Source of the DNA: Bog-473 sp963745175 | GTDB taxonomy: Bacteria > Actinomycetota > Acidimicrobiia > Acidimicrobiales > RAAP-2 | DNA: 64,000 bases | Direction of reading: 5' to 3' | Assembly: GCA_963745175.1 (NCBI GenBank) | Contig: CAVUWK010000001.1 | Location: 248,001 to 312,000 of the forward strand | Shown here: positions 17,189-25,658 of the stretch, piece by piece | How positions within the stretch are numbered: the stretch's first letter is position 1 | Layout of the letters: each line of letters opens with the position of its first letter | Translations under genes and position numbers: made by a program | Notes under the pieces: model-generated | Told to the model about the DNA's origin: nothing | What the model saw: only the letters and a program-made list of their open reading frames with translations | The model's database searches: none

Positions 17189-17445
17189 TTCTGGGTGCTC
17201 CTCCCATTGGTCGAGATGTCGGGTCCACATCCGCCGCGCCACCTACGCCGGGAGAGGGGGGCGCGCAGCATGGTTCGCGCGCTCGTTCGATGCGACGAGG
17301 CGCCCGGTGGTGTTCTGGCAGAGCTCACCATCGGACAACCCGGCGGCCGAGCACGCGCAAGCCCAGGAGCGCCCGCTGCTCCCACGCGCCCGCGACGACG
17401 CGTTCGAGACGTGCGGACGTTATCGATGTGAACCGGCTTCGGGTG

Positions 17446-18315
17446 CTACAGCCCTGCGCACTGCCCCGATTCGGTGCCTTTGACGGAGTTCGGGTTCGGC
17501 CCGAAGCCGTCGAAGAAGTTGCTGGGCAGCCCGTTGTTGGCGTCGGGTTGCGGAGGCACGAGTGGGTTCAGGAAGTTCCCGGAGCAGGCCATGCCACCAT
17601 GGATGGTGTTGAGGCCGATCTCAACGGCATCGGGATCGCTCGTCTCGTTGTTGTTGACGGTCACGTGCCCGTTGTCCTGGTTTCCGATGAGCCCGATCCA
17701 ACATGTATTGACCCCGATCAGCGACACAGCCCCATTGACGCTGCTGCTTTCGATGTTGGTGTAAGAGCCGAATGGCGCGGCGGCCGTCGAGTCACAGTTG
17801 CCGGCTCCACCGCCGCCGTTGGCAGTGAACCCTCCGTTGATCGTCGTGCCGTGCACAACCACGGTGTCCCCGCCGGTCGAGGTGATGCCGCCGTTGACGA
17901 CCCCGTTGCTGCTCGGACAACCCGTGTCAGCGGCGTTGCCGAAGTAGAGGACACCGCCGGCTCCCACGCTGATTCCTCCATTGACGTTGGCAAAGACGTC
18001 ACAAGGTGTGCCGTAGGTATAGGGCGGGCCGATCTCAGTTCCGAAAAAGACTGCAGCATCGAGCTCAGCCCCCGGCGCAACAGTGAGGCCGCCTTTGATG
18101 TTGTACGTCCCTTCCATGTAACAGAACCCGGTGACTGTGACCGGTCCGTAATTGCCTGCCGGGATGAGCGTCGGGCTTGTCGGGCTCCCTCCCGTGCAGG
18201 TGTAACTCGACGCCGCACCCGCGTTCGACGCGATCACCGTCGATGCCCCGAAGACCAGTACTCCGGACAGAAGGGCTGTTGTCACACCAAGCCGCAGTAC
18301 TGCGAAGGATCTCAT
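17446..18315 (-). CDS. Secreted glycine/asparagine-rich beta-helix-like protein
   Basis: The 289-residue protein starts with a clear Sec signal (LRLGVTTALLSGVLVFGAST, ending near NAGA-A). The mature part is a chain of short hydrophobic turns rich in Gly, Asn, Thr and Val: NVNGGISVGAGGVLYFGNA, GVVNGGITSTGGDTVVVHG, TTINGGFTANGGG. Such repeats usually fold as a right-handed beta-helix or beta-solenoid. Six to eight Cys residues are spread through the chain, probably as disulfides in an extracytoplasmic protein. No LPXTG or membrane anchor is seen. The start at ATG 18315 gives the best signal peptide. Function unknown; surface or matrix role is inference. Confidence 0.65.
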   Translation of the reverse strand: MRSFAVLRLGVTTALLSGVLVFGASTVIASNAGAASSYTCTGGSPTSPTLIPAGNYGPVTVTGFCYMEGTYNIKGGLTVAPGAELDAAVFFGTEIGPPYTYGTPCDVFANVNGGISVGAGGVLYFGNAADTGCPSSNGVVNGGITSTGGDTVVVHGTTINGGFTANGGGGAGNCDSTAAAPFGSYTNIESSSVNGAVSLIGVNTCWIGLIGNQDNGHVTVNNNETSDPDAVEIGLNTIHGGMACSGNFLNPLVPPQPDANNGLPSNFFDGFGPNPNSVKGTESGQCAGL

Positions 18316-18741
18316 GGTCACGACCTCCAAAGTCTCTCGCCTCGCCGAACCAGAGTTTTCCACATCGCTTGGACAAATGCTCGAGTGGATCGCGGGCATC
18401 GGCAGGGACCACCGTGGATGACCTGAGCAGGCACTTCGAGGACCGAGACGTCATTCGGGGCGACTTCGTCGAGGTCCCTGCACTGGGCGAATGACGTCGA
18501 AGCAAGGGAACCGCTGAGCGGGCAGGCCGCTTTCTCGACCATCACGATCAGCCCGCAAGACCCAACTGGTGGACGAGCGGCCGTCAAAGTGTCAATGCCC
18601 CTTCAGCCCCGCTCCGGCTCGGAAACGTGGCAGCTCACGGACCCGACTCAGTGGGGCTTGTCCGGGAACTCCACCACCCCATTCCCTCGGTCAACCCCGG
18701 TAGCCGAAACAGATCCACGGCGCGATAATCCAGAGGTGCTC
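18316..18741. other. Gap without a recognisable gene
   Basis: The 426 bases between the secreted protein (minus) and the frameshifted gene at 18742 (plus) contain only short frames without motif. Promoters for both divergent genes should be here, but I cannot assign boxes. Confidence 0.45.
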
Positions 18742-19075
18742 ATGGAGGGGCATCTCTACGGCGATCGGGTGTGGTTCTCTGACACCCGGAGTCCGGTTCG
18801 TCGGATGGGAATTTCGACTCGACGCGGTCGATTCGACCATCGTCATCTCACTGTGGCAGGGCGACGTCTGTACCGGTACGTTCCGGTTGCCCGCCAGGGA
18901 CGCTGGACGTGTCATATCGACGTTGGCCTACGGGATGGCTGAAACAGTCCCAGACCCGGGCCAGAGCTCGGACGTCGGACCGCCTCGACCCGGCTCCTTC
19001 TGGTCACGGTTCTTCCGCCGGTTCCTCGTCTCCTCACGGCCAAGAACAGACCCTCGGCTTCGTTTGCTCGAGTAG
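18742..19075 (+). pseudogene. Conserved actinobacterial small protein, frameshifted
   Basis: The first part reads MEGHLYGDRVWFSDTRSPVR then RMGIS; the continuation lies one frame over as DAVDSTIVISLWQGDVCTGT then FRLPARDAGRVISTLAYGMA, and ends at 19075. This two-part pattern matches small conserved actinobacterial proteins with a VVLSLWRGDxCTxTFRLP core. Removing one base near 18817 rejoins the halves to about 110 residues. The C-terminus is basic (FWSRFFRRFLVSSRPRTD). Function of the family is unknown. A sequencing error and a true mutation are both possible. The Shine-Dalgarno before ATG 18742 is weak. Confidence 0.55.
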
Positions 19076-19113
19076 CTCGTCTCGAGGCAACAGATGGGGC
19101 CGTGCAAAGACTC

Positions 19114-19707
19114 ATGTCGAAGCCCGAGAGCGCCGACAGAGAACGTGAGGCAGCGAAAGCTCACTCCACAAGGGTCCTCCGGTCGCCTCGGGTGTCGAGA
19201 CTTGTGCTGGCAGCAACGGGCCTCGCCGTCTTCGGCTCGATCATGGCGGTGCCCAGCGCGGCGTGGGCGGTCCCGGTTCCGTGGAAGAACTGTGGTACCG
19301 CCGGAGACGCGATCAACATTCAACGCTTCGACGCTTCCGTCTGGCCTCCGCAGGCCGGGGAATTGTTGACGCTGAGCTTCACGTGGAACCTGGGCGAAAC
19401 GCTGGCCAAAGGCTTGCGAGAGCAGCTGACCACGACATGTCCATCGGGTCGAGTTTCCGAGACGGGGGTGCATTTCCAATCTCCGGTAGCGGTCCTGCTC
19501 GGGGACGCCCTGCTCGGGCACGTCCCCGCATCGAGGCCCATGCCCCTGCCGATACCGCCAGGACCCTACAGCCAGAGTCTGACGCTGAGGGTTCCCTTGT
19601 CTGCCGTGCCGACGCTCGGAGTCCACCTGAGCGGTTTCGACGTGACGGGACGTCAGGTGGTGTGCATGCAGCTGGTCGTCCCCGTCAAATTACCCTACGG
19701 CTCGTGA
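19114..19707 (+). CDS. Secreted protein with ML-like (MD-2/Der p 2) lipid-binding domain
   Basis: After a charged start, hydrophobic residues about 29-52 (RLVLAATGLAVFGSIMAVPS) form a signal peptide cut near AWA-V. The mature domain has the plan of an ML lipid-recognition fold: VPWKNCGTAGDAINIQRFDA at the start, SVWPPQAGELLTLSFTWNLG, a PIPPGPYSQSLTLRVPLSAV strand pair, and VVCMQLVVPV at the end. Cysteines after strand one and in the last strand fit the usual disulfides. Binding of lipid or sterol outside the cell is inferred. ATG 19114 chosen; GTG 19102 is in frame four codons upstream. It follows the frameshifted gene by 38 bases. Confidence 0.6.
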   Translation: MSKPESADREREAAKAHSTRVLRSPRVSRLVLAATGLAVFGSIMAVPSAAWAVPVPWKNCGTAGDAINIQRFDASVWPPQAGELLTLSFTWNLGETLAKGLREQLTTTCPSGRVSETGVHFQSPVAVLLGDALLGHVPASRPMPLPIPPGPYSQSLTLRVPLSAVPTLGVHLSGFDVTGRQVVCMQLVVPVKLPYGS

Positions 19708-19822
19708 GGAGCTGAGCGACGCGCTGCCGTTGTCCTCGTCGGGGCGCCTGCGTCCCCCTTCCTCGCCCCTTTCGTGCGCGGGGCGCGGCCGCTATTCTTC
19801 TGCGGTCGAGCGAAGGGGGCAC

Positions 19823-20188
19823 GTGAAAGTGGACCCATTTGGCGTTACTGCTCACGACTTCGAAGGCGGTCGTCTCTTCGCCCTCAGGGGTGAGCTTGAT
19901 GCTGCAACCTGTCGGGGGCTCGCCGAGCTTTTGGTCGGGCCTCCGGGCTCGCTCGTCGTCGTCGACCTCGATCAGCTCACCTTCATGGATTCCTCGGGAT
20001 TGGGTGCCATTCACGTGGCACGGCGTGTGGCGATCAAGAACGGGGGAACCCTCGTCCTCTGTCGTCCCACGAGTTCCATCGTCTCCCGAGTGCTCGAGAT
20101 CACAGGCCTCGACTCCTGGATCGCCGATTGGAATGCACATTGGTCGAGCGGTTCCACTGCTGGTCCGAGCCCGATCTCGGAGGCCTAG
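19823..20188 (+). CDS. STAS-domain anti-sigma factor antagonist-like protein
   Basis: The 121-residue protein has a STAS fold: FALRGELDAATCRGLAELLV, then SLVVVDLDQLTFMDSSGLGA with the phosphorylatable Ser in MDSSGLG, then ARRVAIKNGGTLVLCRP. It resembles SpoIIAA/RsbV, which bind anti-sigma kinases in a partner-switching circuit. No anti-sigma kinase is adjacent, so the partner must be elsewhere. GTG 19823 follows AAGGGGG; a second GTG at 19829 is better spaced. Its stop is nine bases before the next gene on the same strand, suggesting cotranscription. Confidence 0.8.
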   Translation: MKVDPFGVTAHDFEGGRLFALRGELDAATCRGLAELLVGPPGSLVVVDLDQLTFMDSSGLGAIHVARRVAIKNGGTLVLCRPTSSIVSRVLEITGLDSWIADWNAHWSSGSTAGPSPISEA

Positions 20189-20197
20189 TCTGGCCGG

Positions 20198-20743
20198 GTG
20201 GCACTCACGGTCGATGACATCGTCAACCGCTGCCAGTCGGCACTCGGTGAGCACGCACCCGTTCTGGCCGTTCGGGACGTCGTTGCAGAGCTCGTCGCCG
20301 ATCATGCCGCGCTCGAATCGGCCCTCGGACCGGTGGATCGTGGCGGCATCACGACGCTGCACGCTGCTCCCGATCTCACCGTGCTGCACGTGGCATGGAC
20401 TCCGGGCATGGCCCTGTACCCCCACGACCATCGGATGTGGGCGGTGATCGGCATGTACGGTGGTCAGGAAGACAACGCGTTCTACCGCCGGACTCCCGGC
20501 GGTCTCGAAGAAACCGGAGGGCGTCAAGTCCCGGCCGGTGAGGTCCTGCTTCTCGGAGACGACGTCATCCACTCCGTCGCGAACTCCCGGCGGGATTATG
20601 CCGTCGCACTGCATGTCTACGGCGGTGACTTCTTCTCGACCGAACGATCGGAATGGGACAGCGAGACGCACGAGGAGCGACCGCGGGACCTTCGCGCGCA
20701 CCCGCCGGCTCTTCGAGGAGGCCAATGCGCGCTGGAGCCGTGA
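20198..20743 (+). CDS. Cysteine dioxygenase-like cupin, C-terminus frameshifted
   Basis: The core is a double-stranded beta-helix with metal ligands in PHDHRMWAVIGMYGGQED and a third His in LGDDVIHSVANS, the pattern of CDO-like cupins (COG5553). The family normally ends THEE(x)n-RTRRLFEEANARW. That ending is present one frame over (FARTRRLFEEANARWSREG, stop at 20748-20750), whereas the given frame ends RAHPPALRGGQ. Dropping one C near 20688 restores it. GTG 20198 lies six bases after TAGTCT without a Shine-Dalgarno, so leaderless initiation is likely. Substrate probably a small thiol or acid; not determined. Confidence 0.75.
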   Translation: MALTVDDIVNRCQSALGEHAPVLAVRDVVAELVADHAALESALGPVDRGGITTLHAAPDLTVLHVAWTPGMALYPHDHRMWAVIGMYGGQEDNAFYRRTPGGLEETGGRQVPAGEVLLLGDDVIHSVANSRRDYAVALHVYGGDFFSTERSEWDSETHEERPRDLRAHPPALRGGQCALEP

Positions 20744-20835
20744 GGGATGAGACGCGAACGGGTGCGCCGACGACCCATCGTCCCTCGAGTCCGAATCGCT
20801 CCGAATCCCCCTCGATTCGGCGACAGGAGAGCAGC

Positions 20836-21270
20836 GTGACCCGTATCGACGAGAATCGGCAGTTGATCGAGGGGTTCTGGGACGACCTCTACCGGCAGGA
20901 CTTTGCAGCATTGGGCGCGCGCTTCGCCCCCGAGGGTGAGTACACCGACATCGTGACGCCGGAGGACGACGTTGCCCACGGCCCCGCCGAGATCACCGCA
21001 CGCTTGCGGCTCGCGTTCGACAAGCTGTCGAAGCTGTTCGACGAACGACGCCACCTCGTCGCCGGCGAGGACGTGGTGATGACCGAGCACGTCGAGCACT
21101 GGGAATGGCCGACGGGGGAGACCATGGCTCTCGACGTGGCGTCGGTGCACGAAATCCGGCACGGGAAGATCGTCAGGTGGTGGGACTACTGGGACATGAA
21201 TGTTCTCACAGCAGCGGCGCCGCAGTGGTGGTTCGAGCACGTCCTCCAGGGCTGGAAGAATTCGAGGTAG
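20836..21270 (+). CDS. SnoaL-like / limonene-epoxide-hydrolase-type protein
   Basis: This 144-residue protein has the cone-shaped alpha+beta fold of SnoaL/NTF2-like proteins: NRQLIEGFWDDLYRQDFAAL, then ARFAPEGEYTDIVTPED, a helix DKLSKLFDERRHLVAGED, and the strand pair VMTEHVEHWEWPTGETMALD, VASVHEIRHGKIVRWWDYWD. The Asp and Arg positions of limonene-1,2-epoxide hydrolase are plausible (RWWDYWD) but not proven. Start GTG 20836 gives a family-like length. It follows the cupin gene on the same strand. An isomerase or hydrolase role is inference. Confidence 0.75.
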   Translation: MTRIDENRQLIEGFWDDLYRQDFAALGARFAPEGEYTDIVTPEDDVAHGPAEITARLRLAFDKLSKLFDERRHLVAGEDVVMTEHVEHWEWPTGETMALDVASVHEIRHGKIVRWWDYWDMNVLTAAAPQWWFEHVLQGWKNSR

Positions 21271-21290
21271 GGGAGACCGCACCTCCGGGG

Positions 21291-22049
21291 TCACCAGACG
21301 CCCGGGATGAGCCTCCATCTGACCCGACTGCGATAGACGTCGGACTGGTCATTCGTTGCGAGCATGCGGTCCTCGGCCATGGCGCGACCGACATTGCAGC
21401 CGGACGCGAACACCATCACCAGGGCGTTGCGGATCGAGATGCTCTGGAGGAGGTATCCAGCCTGAAGGAACAGATACGAGGCGTAAATGGGATGACGGAC
21501 GATTGCGTAGGGGCCCCGTGTCACCAGCCCTCGGTCCGCGGCCACGAATCCGAAAGACCTTCCGAGGGAGAGAAATGAGATGACGCAGATCGCAAGGCCG
21601 AACATCTGAAGCGCGAGTCCGGCTGTGAGTCCCCACTGGGGATGTGCGCCATCGGGTCGGAACAGGACACCGCCGAACGTTCCGCCGAAGGCAAGGAGCC
21701 AGTCCCTCATCCGCCGGCTGGTCGCGCGGGCCGGCCGGCGGATGAGGTAGGCGATGACGACCCACATCTGCTCCAGGAAGAAGAGCGCACCGGTGAATCG
21801 GTGGGTCACGAGGTAGCTCTGCAGGGTGGCCTGAGCGAAGAAGGCGGCGCCCGCAGCCCCGACGAGGGTCGCAGCGATTCTGATCAGCCGATCGATCGGC
21901 GGAGAGGAGAGAACCTCGTCCAGCCGCTGGAGCCGGAATTTGGGCGAGGCCCTCTGGCCGTGGCCGGGCTCCGTCGCAGGTCCGTCGGGCTGGACCCGGC
22001 CGGAATCGGTGGTCTCGAGTTCGAGCAGGCGCGGCCCTTCGGTCAACAC
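21291..22049 (-). CDS. ICMT/PEMT-like membrane methyltransferase
   Basis: The 252-residue protein has an N-terminal tail of about 45 polar residues and then five or six membrane helices. The C-terminal signature, GLVTRGPYAIVRHPIYASYL, is the SAM/lipid site of isoprenylcysteine carboxyl methyltransferases and phospholipid methyltransferases. A helix hairpin, LQMFGLAICVISFLSLGRSFG, precedes it, followed by a conserved AMAEDRML glutamate. Bacterial relatives methylate lipids, quinones or small molecules. GTG 22049 is seven bases downstream of the DoxX stop and GAGG lies six bases before it, so this is the last gene of a four-gene minus-strand operon. Substrate unknown. Confidence 0.8.
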   Translation of the reverse strand: MLTEGPRLLELETTDSGRVQPDGPATEPGHGQRASPKFRLQRLDEVLSSPPIDRLIRIAATLVGAAGAAFFAQATLQSYLVTHRFTGALFFLEQMWVVIAYLIRRPARATSRRMRDWLLAFGGTFGGVLFRPDGAHPQWGLTAGLALQMFGLAICVISFLSLGRSFGFVAADRGLVTRGPYAIVRHPIYASYLFLQAGYLLQSISIRNALVMVFASGCNVGRAMAEDRMLATNDQSDVYRSRVRWRLIPGVW

Positions 22050-22056
22050 GGTCGCC

Positions 22057-22629
22057 TCAGCTCACCGATGGTCGTGGTCGGCTGGGTTCAGCCGCCACCG
22101 AAAGCTCAGTTCTGTTGCTGAACCCCTTGAGGGATCGCTCCACCATGGCGTCGAGGCTGAACCGGCCTGAGCCCAGGAGAGTCACGACCAGGGCCAAGCC
22201 CGCCAGCGCGAGGTTCAGCTGATAGCCAGGAGGCGCCGTCCGCGAATTGATCCCGGTCGCCCAGGTAACCGTGATCATGGCCATGACCATGTCGCCGAAC
22301 AGTGCGATGCCAGCCAGACGCGAGAAGAGGCCCAGTCCCACCGCGATGGCTCCGAAGAACTCGATCACCCCGCCCAGCACCGCGAAGAAGCCCCCCGGGT
22401 GCAGGTGGGCCGACTGCGAGAAGTAGATGGCGGTCCCATGAATGCCGAGTCCGTTGAACCATCCGAAGAGCTTCCCGCCCCCGTAGTAGATGAAGATCCA
22501 CGCGAGCACGATGCGTGCGATAAGGAGTGCGCAGTCCGCGGGGAGCTGTGGGGTGCTGCGGGTGCTCACGACCATCGCGAGCAGGTTCTTCCAGGAGCGC
22601 TGCTGCGTCTCGGCTGAAGTGGTCACCAC
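22057..22629 (-). CDS. DoxX-family membrane protein
   Basis: The 190-residue protein has four predicted membrane helices: LLIARIVLAWIFIYYGGGKL, GFFAVLGGVIEFFGAIAVGL, GIALFGDMVMAMITVTWA, and LNLALAGLALVVTLLGSG. FIYYGGGKLFGWF and the GLGLFSRLAG turn are typical of DoxX (quinol oxidase subunit II-like; MmpS-type redox partners in actinobacteria). GTG 22629 has GGAGGG at seven bases. It lies between the fatty acid hydroxylase and the ICMT-like methyltransferase in one operon. An apparent fusion to the upstream gene is an artefact of a frameshift there. Confidence 0.8.
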   Translation of the reverse strand: MVTTSAETQQRSWKNLLAMVVSTRSTPQLPADCALLIARIVLAWIFIYYGGGKLFGWFNGLGIHGTAIYFSQSAHLHPGGFFAVLGGVIEFFGAIAVGLGLFSRLAGIALFGDMVMAMITVTWATGINSRTAPPGYQLNLALAGLALVVTLLGSGRFSLDAMVERSLKGFSNRTELSVAAEPSRPRPSVS

Positions 22630-22664
22630 GGAAGCACCCTCCGTCCCCTGTGTGTCCAACACCG

Positions 22665-23787
22665 TCAGGACCCTCCGAGAGTGCTCGGTGCCTGCGATTC
22701 CGTCCCGCGGCTCTCCGCCACGACCAGCGTAGGTGCACCCGAGGGCTGCTGGGAGAAGTCCCGCATCGGGCGGAAGGGCGCCACTAATTGGGACAGGAGG
22801 ACCGAGAAGTGATGTGGTCGCTCCCCTTCCTGTTCCACGATCAGGGGGCGACCGGGCAGCCCGGTGTCGGTCCTGATCGTCTCTTCCGTCGGGAACACCG
22901 CTCGGTGGAACATCTGATCCCAAATGGTCAGTGCAAAGCCGAGGTTGACGTCCTGCGGCCCGTTCAATTGGTGGTGGATCCGGTGAAAGTTCGGGCTCAC
23001 GAAGACCCGTTCGAGGGGCCCGAAGCCCGGCTCGCGTGTTGGAGTGGGCGAAGGCGACCATCCCCCCGTAGAGGATCAACACGGTGACCGACAACGCGCC
23101 GTTCGACAAGAGGACGACGCCGGGGATCAGCGCGGCGAGGTAGGACACGTGGATCAAGGGGTGGGTGCGAAAGACCGTCAAGACGTTCATGTCCTCCTGG
23201 GAATGGTGGAGTTCGTGAAAGCGCCACATCAACCGCACCCTGTGGTTCGCCAAATGCACCGCCCAGTTGCAGAAGTCCATCACGACCAGGATGGCGAGGA
23301 TCGCTCCCCAGCGAGGAAGAGCGCCGATTCGCGGTAAGACAATCCACGGGAGGCCCCGGCGAACCACCTCGACGAAGGCGAGGGTGAGCGCAGTGACCAG
23401 CGGCGCCACGAGGACCGCGTTCATGACGGTGAGCATCAGATCGTGGCGGTGGCCACGAGCGAAGAGAGGCCGTCGCTGCGCCGGCCAGATCCGCTCGGTG
23501 ATCATGAAACAACCCAAGATCGCCAGCGCCAACGGACCGACCAGCACCACCCGGAGCAGTGTCACCGATCCGGTGAAGTTCGAGCCCCCCCAGTGTTCGA
23601 ACCACCCGACGGCGATCAGGGTCACCGCCAGAGCCGCAATGGAAAAGGCTGGAAGGTAGAAGCGCGACCGCGGCCGAACCTGGGTTTCGCTGGACCCGCG
23701 AGCAGCTCGCTCTGATTGTTCGACGTCTTCAACGCGTTCAGCCTCGGACGGCTGAGCGGGGGGCAACAGCAGAGTAGACATCACCAT
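22665..23787 (-). pseudogene. Sterol desaturase/fatty acid hydroxylase superfamily protein, frameshifted
   Basis: Part one, from 23787, has four membrane helices and the first histidine boxes, NWAVHLANHRVRLMWRFHEL then HHSQEDMN. Part two continues one frame over with GFGPLERVFVSPNFHRIHH and ends at 22665. The eight-histidine di-iron pattern HX3H, HX2HH, HX2HH is thus complete only if one G is removed from GCCGGGC near 23031. The full product would be about 373 residues. Such enzymes hydroxylate or desaturate membrane lipids using di-iron and oxygen. Start at ATG 23787 or 23781. Second gene of the membrane operon; 18 bases follow the lipoprotein gene. Confidence 0.75.
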
Positions 23788-23805
23788 GGTCTCGACGGCG
23801 CCCCT

Positions 23806-24348
23806 CTAGAAGGATGCTCCGCCGGATCCGGCGGTGGAACCAGATCCGGAATTCGAGCTGGAGCCCGAGTTGGAGCTGGAGCCGGCCGCCTTCTTGGTCA
23901 CGACCGCGGACCACTTGCCCCACGTGTCGGTGATGTTCCCCTTGACCTGCCCTGGAGCGGTGTCCAGGAAGAAGTAGTAGAGGGGCTTCCCCGCATAGGT
24001 CACCTGCGTCACGCCGCCACGCTTCACGGTGCCGAGCTTGGACGCGGTCACGCCCGAGCCTGCCTGTGCCTTGGCGGCACCGGCGGGCAGCACGAGCGCC
24101 GGCCAGATCTTCAGGCAGGCGGCAGTACAGGCAGTCTTGCTTGGCTTCAACGTGTAGAGCGTCTTGCCACTGACGAGAATGGTCCCCATTTTCGCGTTTT
24201 TGGTCGTCGAGACGACGACGGTGCTCGCCGCGCCCGCCTCGGTCGCCATCACCGACAATGAAATTCCGCCAACGGCCACCACAGCGCCGGCCAATCGTGC
24301 TAATCGGACGCGCTGCGTTGATTCCCGGAACCGACGGTTCTGTTGCAT
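23806..24348 (-). CDS. Secreted repeat lipoprotein-like protein (PF03640/COG4315)
   Basis: Residues about 16-42 form a signal peptide ending near EAGA-A. The mature protein has two copies of the Yx(FWY)xxD-type repeat: TLYTLKPSKTACTAACLKIW and PLYYFFLDTAPGQVKGNITD, with WPALVLP and WGKWSAV completing each. The C-terminal 25 residues are a Ser/Gly/Asn linker (SSNSGSSSNSGSGS), suggesting a flexible surface attachment. No lipobox cysteine is visible. Function unknown; the family is often linked to electron transfer or metal exposure. It is the first gene of a four-gene operon with a fatty acid hydroxylase, DoxX and an ICMT-like enzyme. Confidence 0.75.
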   Translation of the reverse strand: MQQNRRFRESTQRVRLARLAGAVVAVGGISLSVMATEAGAASTVVVSTTKNAKMGTILVSGKTLYTLKPSKTACTAACLKIWPALVLPAGAAKAQAGSGVTASKLGTVKRGGVTQVTYAGKPLYYFFLDTAPGQVKGNITDTWGKWSAVVTKKAAGSSSNSGSSSNSGSGSTAGSGGASF

Positions 24349-24677
24349 AGTCGTTTCACTCCCACTTCGTTCGAGAAGATTCCCTTCGTCATCTAGTACG
24401 GATAAGTCCCTTGGAGGGTTCATTTCTCCCGGGTGGCCTGCTTCGGTACCTGCCCCGATCTGGGGGATGTCACACCTATGTGCAGCCTGAGAACGGCGTT
24501 CATCCCGCCATTCGGGGCAACGGGCGGCGGCGAGCCCTGACGAGCCAGGACCCGCCCGAGGTGGCCTCTGGGCTGCCGGCGCAGTCGGCGGCTCCCTCCG
24601 GGTCGGGTCCTCGGGTCAGCCTCCCGGGTGATCCGGCAGTCGACCGGCCACGACCTCGCTCCGGACGGCCGTTCTCC
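24349..24677. other. Boundary region between low- and high-GC blocks
   Basis: The 329 bases upstream of the membrane operon contain no supported gene. Base composition changes clearly across this stretch: genes to the left are lower in GC, those from 24678 on are extremely GC-rich. I see no repeat, tRNA or integrase at the transition. Confidence 0.45.
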
Positions 24678-25457
24678 CTAGTGGCCGACCCAGACGGGTG
24701 CCCGCTTCTCCAAGAACGCCGCAACACCCTCGCGGGCATCGGTTGAACCGGCGGCCGCGTGCAGCGCGAGCCCGGTCTGCTGCCAGCCCAGCTCGTCGTC
24801 GGCGGCGAGGATGTCGTTCACCGCGGCGAGGCACGCCTGCACGGAGACAGGGGCATTGGCACAGAGTTTGTGGGCCAGGGCCACAGCCTCGCCGAGCGCG
24901 TGCCCCGGCTCGGTGAGCACGTTGACGAAGCCCACCTCATAGGCGCGTGGCGCGTCGATCGGTTGGCCGGTGAGGATGAGCTGCCGGGCCATATTGAGCG
25001 GGAACGCCCACGGCGCGCGGAAGAGGCCGGCGCAGGTGGGTACCACCCCGATGCGCACCTCCGGCAGGCCGAACCGAGCGGTCCTCGCGGCCACGACGAG
25101 GTCGCAGGCGAGAACGATCTCGAGTCCCCCGCCGAGGGCCGGACCCTCGACCGCGGCGATCAGCGGCTTCCCGCGCCGCCGGCGGATGATGCCGTACTCG
25201 CCCCCGCGGCTCGTGACGTAGTCACCACCCGCCCGCAAGTCGCTGCCCGCGCTGAACACGTCGGGACCACCCGTCAGGACCCCGGCCCACACCTCGTCGT
25301 CGTCGTCCAGCACGTTGAGGGCGTCATCGAGCGCGTCGGCCATCGCCCGGTCGATGGCGTTCCTCTTCGCGGTGCGCTGCATGGAGATGATCAGCACACG
25401 GCCGTCGCGGCGCTGTCCCACGAGATGACCGTGGTCGTCGATGTCGTTCACCCGCAT
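24678..25457 (-). CDS. Enoyl-CoA hydratase/isomerase (crotonase) family protein
   Basis: The 259-residue protein has the crotonase fold. The oxyanion hole is seen in SAGSDLRAGGDYV and in AVEGPALGGGLEIVLACDLV; catalytic-region residues lie in ARFGLPEVRIGVVP. The MQRTAKRNAIDRAMADALDD start is typical. Family members hydrate or isomerise acyl-CoA in beta-oxidation or aromatic catabolism; which one applies here is not clear. ATG 25457 gives the normal length, and the upstream extension to 25568 is arginine-rich. No other beta-oxidation gene is adjacent. Confidence 0.85.
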   Translation of the reverse strand: MRVNDIDDHGHLVGQRRDGRVLIISMQRTAKRNAIDRAMADALDDALNVLDDDDEVWAGVLTGGPDVFSAGSDLRAGGDYVTSRGGEYGIIRRRRGKPLIAAVEGPALGGGLEIVLACDLVVAARTARFGLPEVRIGVVPTCAGLFRAPWAFPLNMARQLILTGQPIDAPRAYEVGFVNVLTEPGHALGEAVALAHKLCANAPVSVQACLAAVNDILAADDELGWQQTGLALHAAAGSTDAREGVAAFLEKRAPVWVGH

Positions 25458-25658
25458 CCCCCGATCCCCTGACCCGGTAAAGCAGGTCAGGATACGCCGG
25501 TTCGTCCGACCGCGTTCGTGCCGCGTTCGTGCCGCTCGGGCTGCTCGGGCCGGTCGGGCCGGGGGCACGCGTCACGCCGGGTCGGACGACGGACGGTCGA
25601 GGTCGACGGTGCCGGGGGTCGGGCCAGCCCCCGACGGGCGTCCGTCAGCGCGGTGGCG

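Noticed and set aside
22057..23787. Fatty acid hydroxylase-DoxX fusion protein
   Set aside because: The joining stretch is non-homologous; the hydroxylase continues in another frame to its own stop at 22665, and DoxX has its own ribosome site and GTG at 22629.
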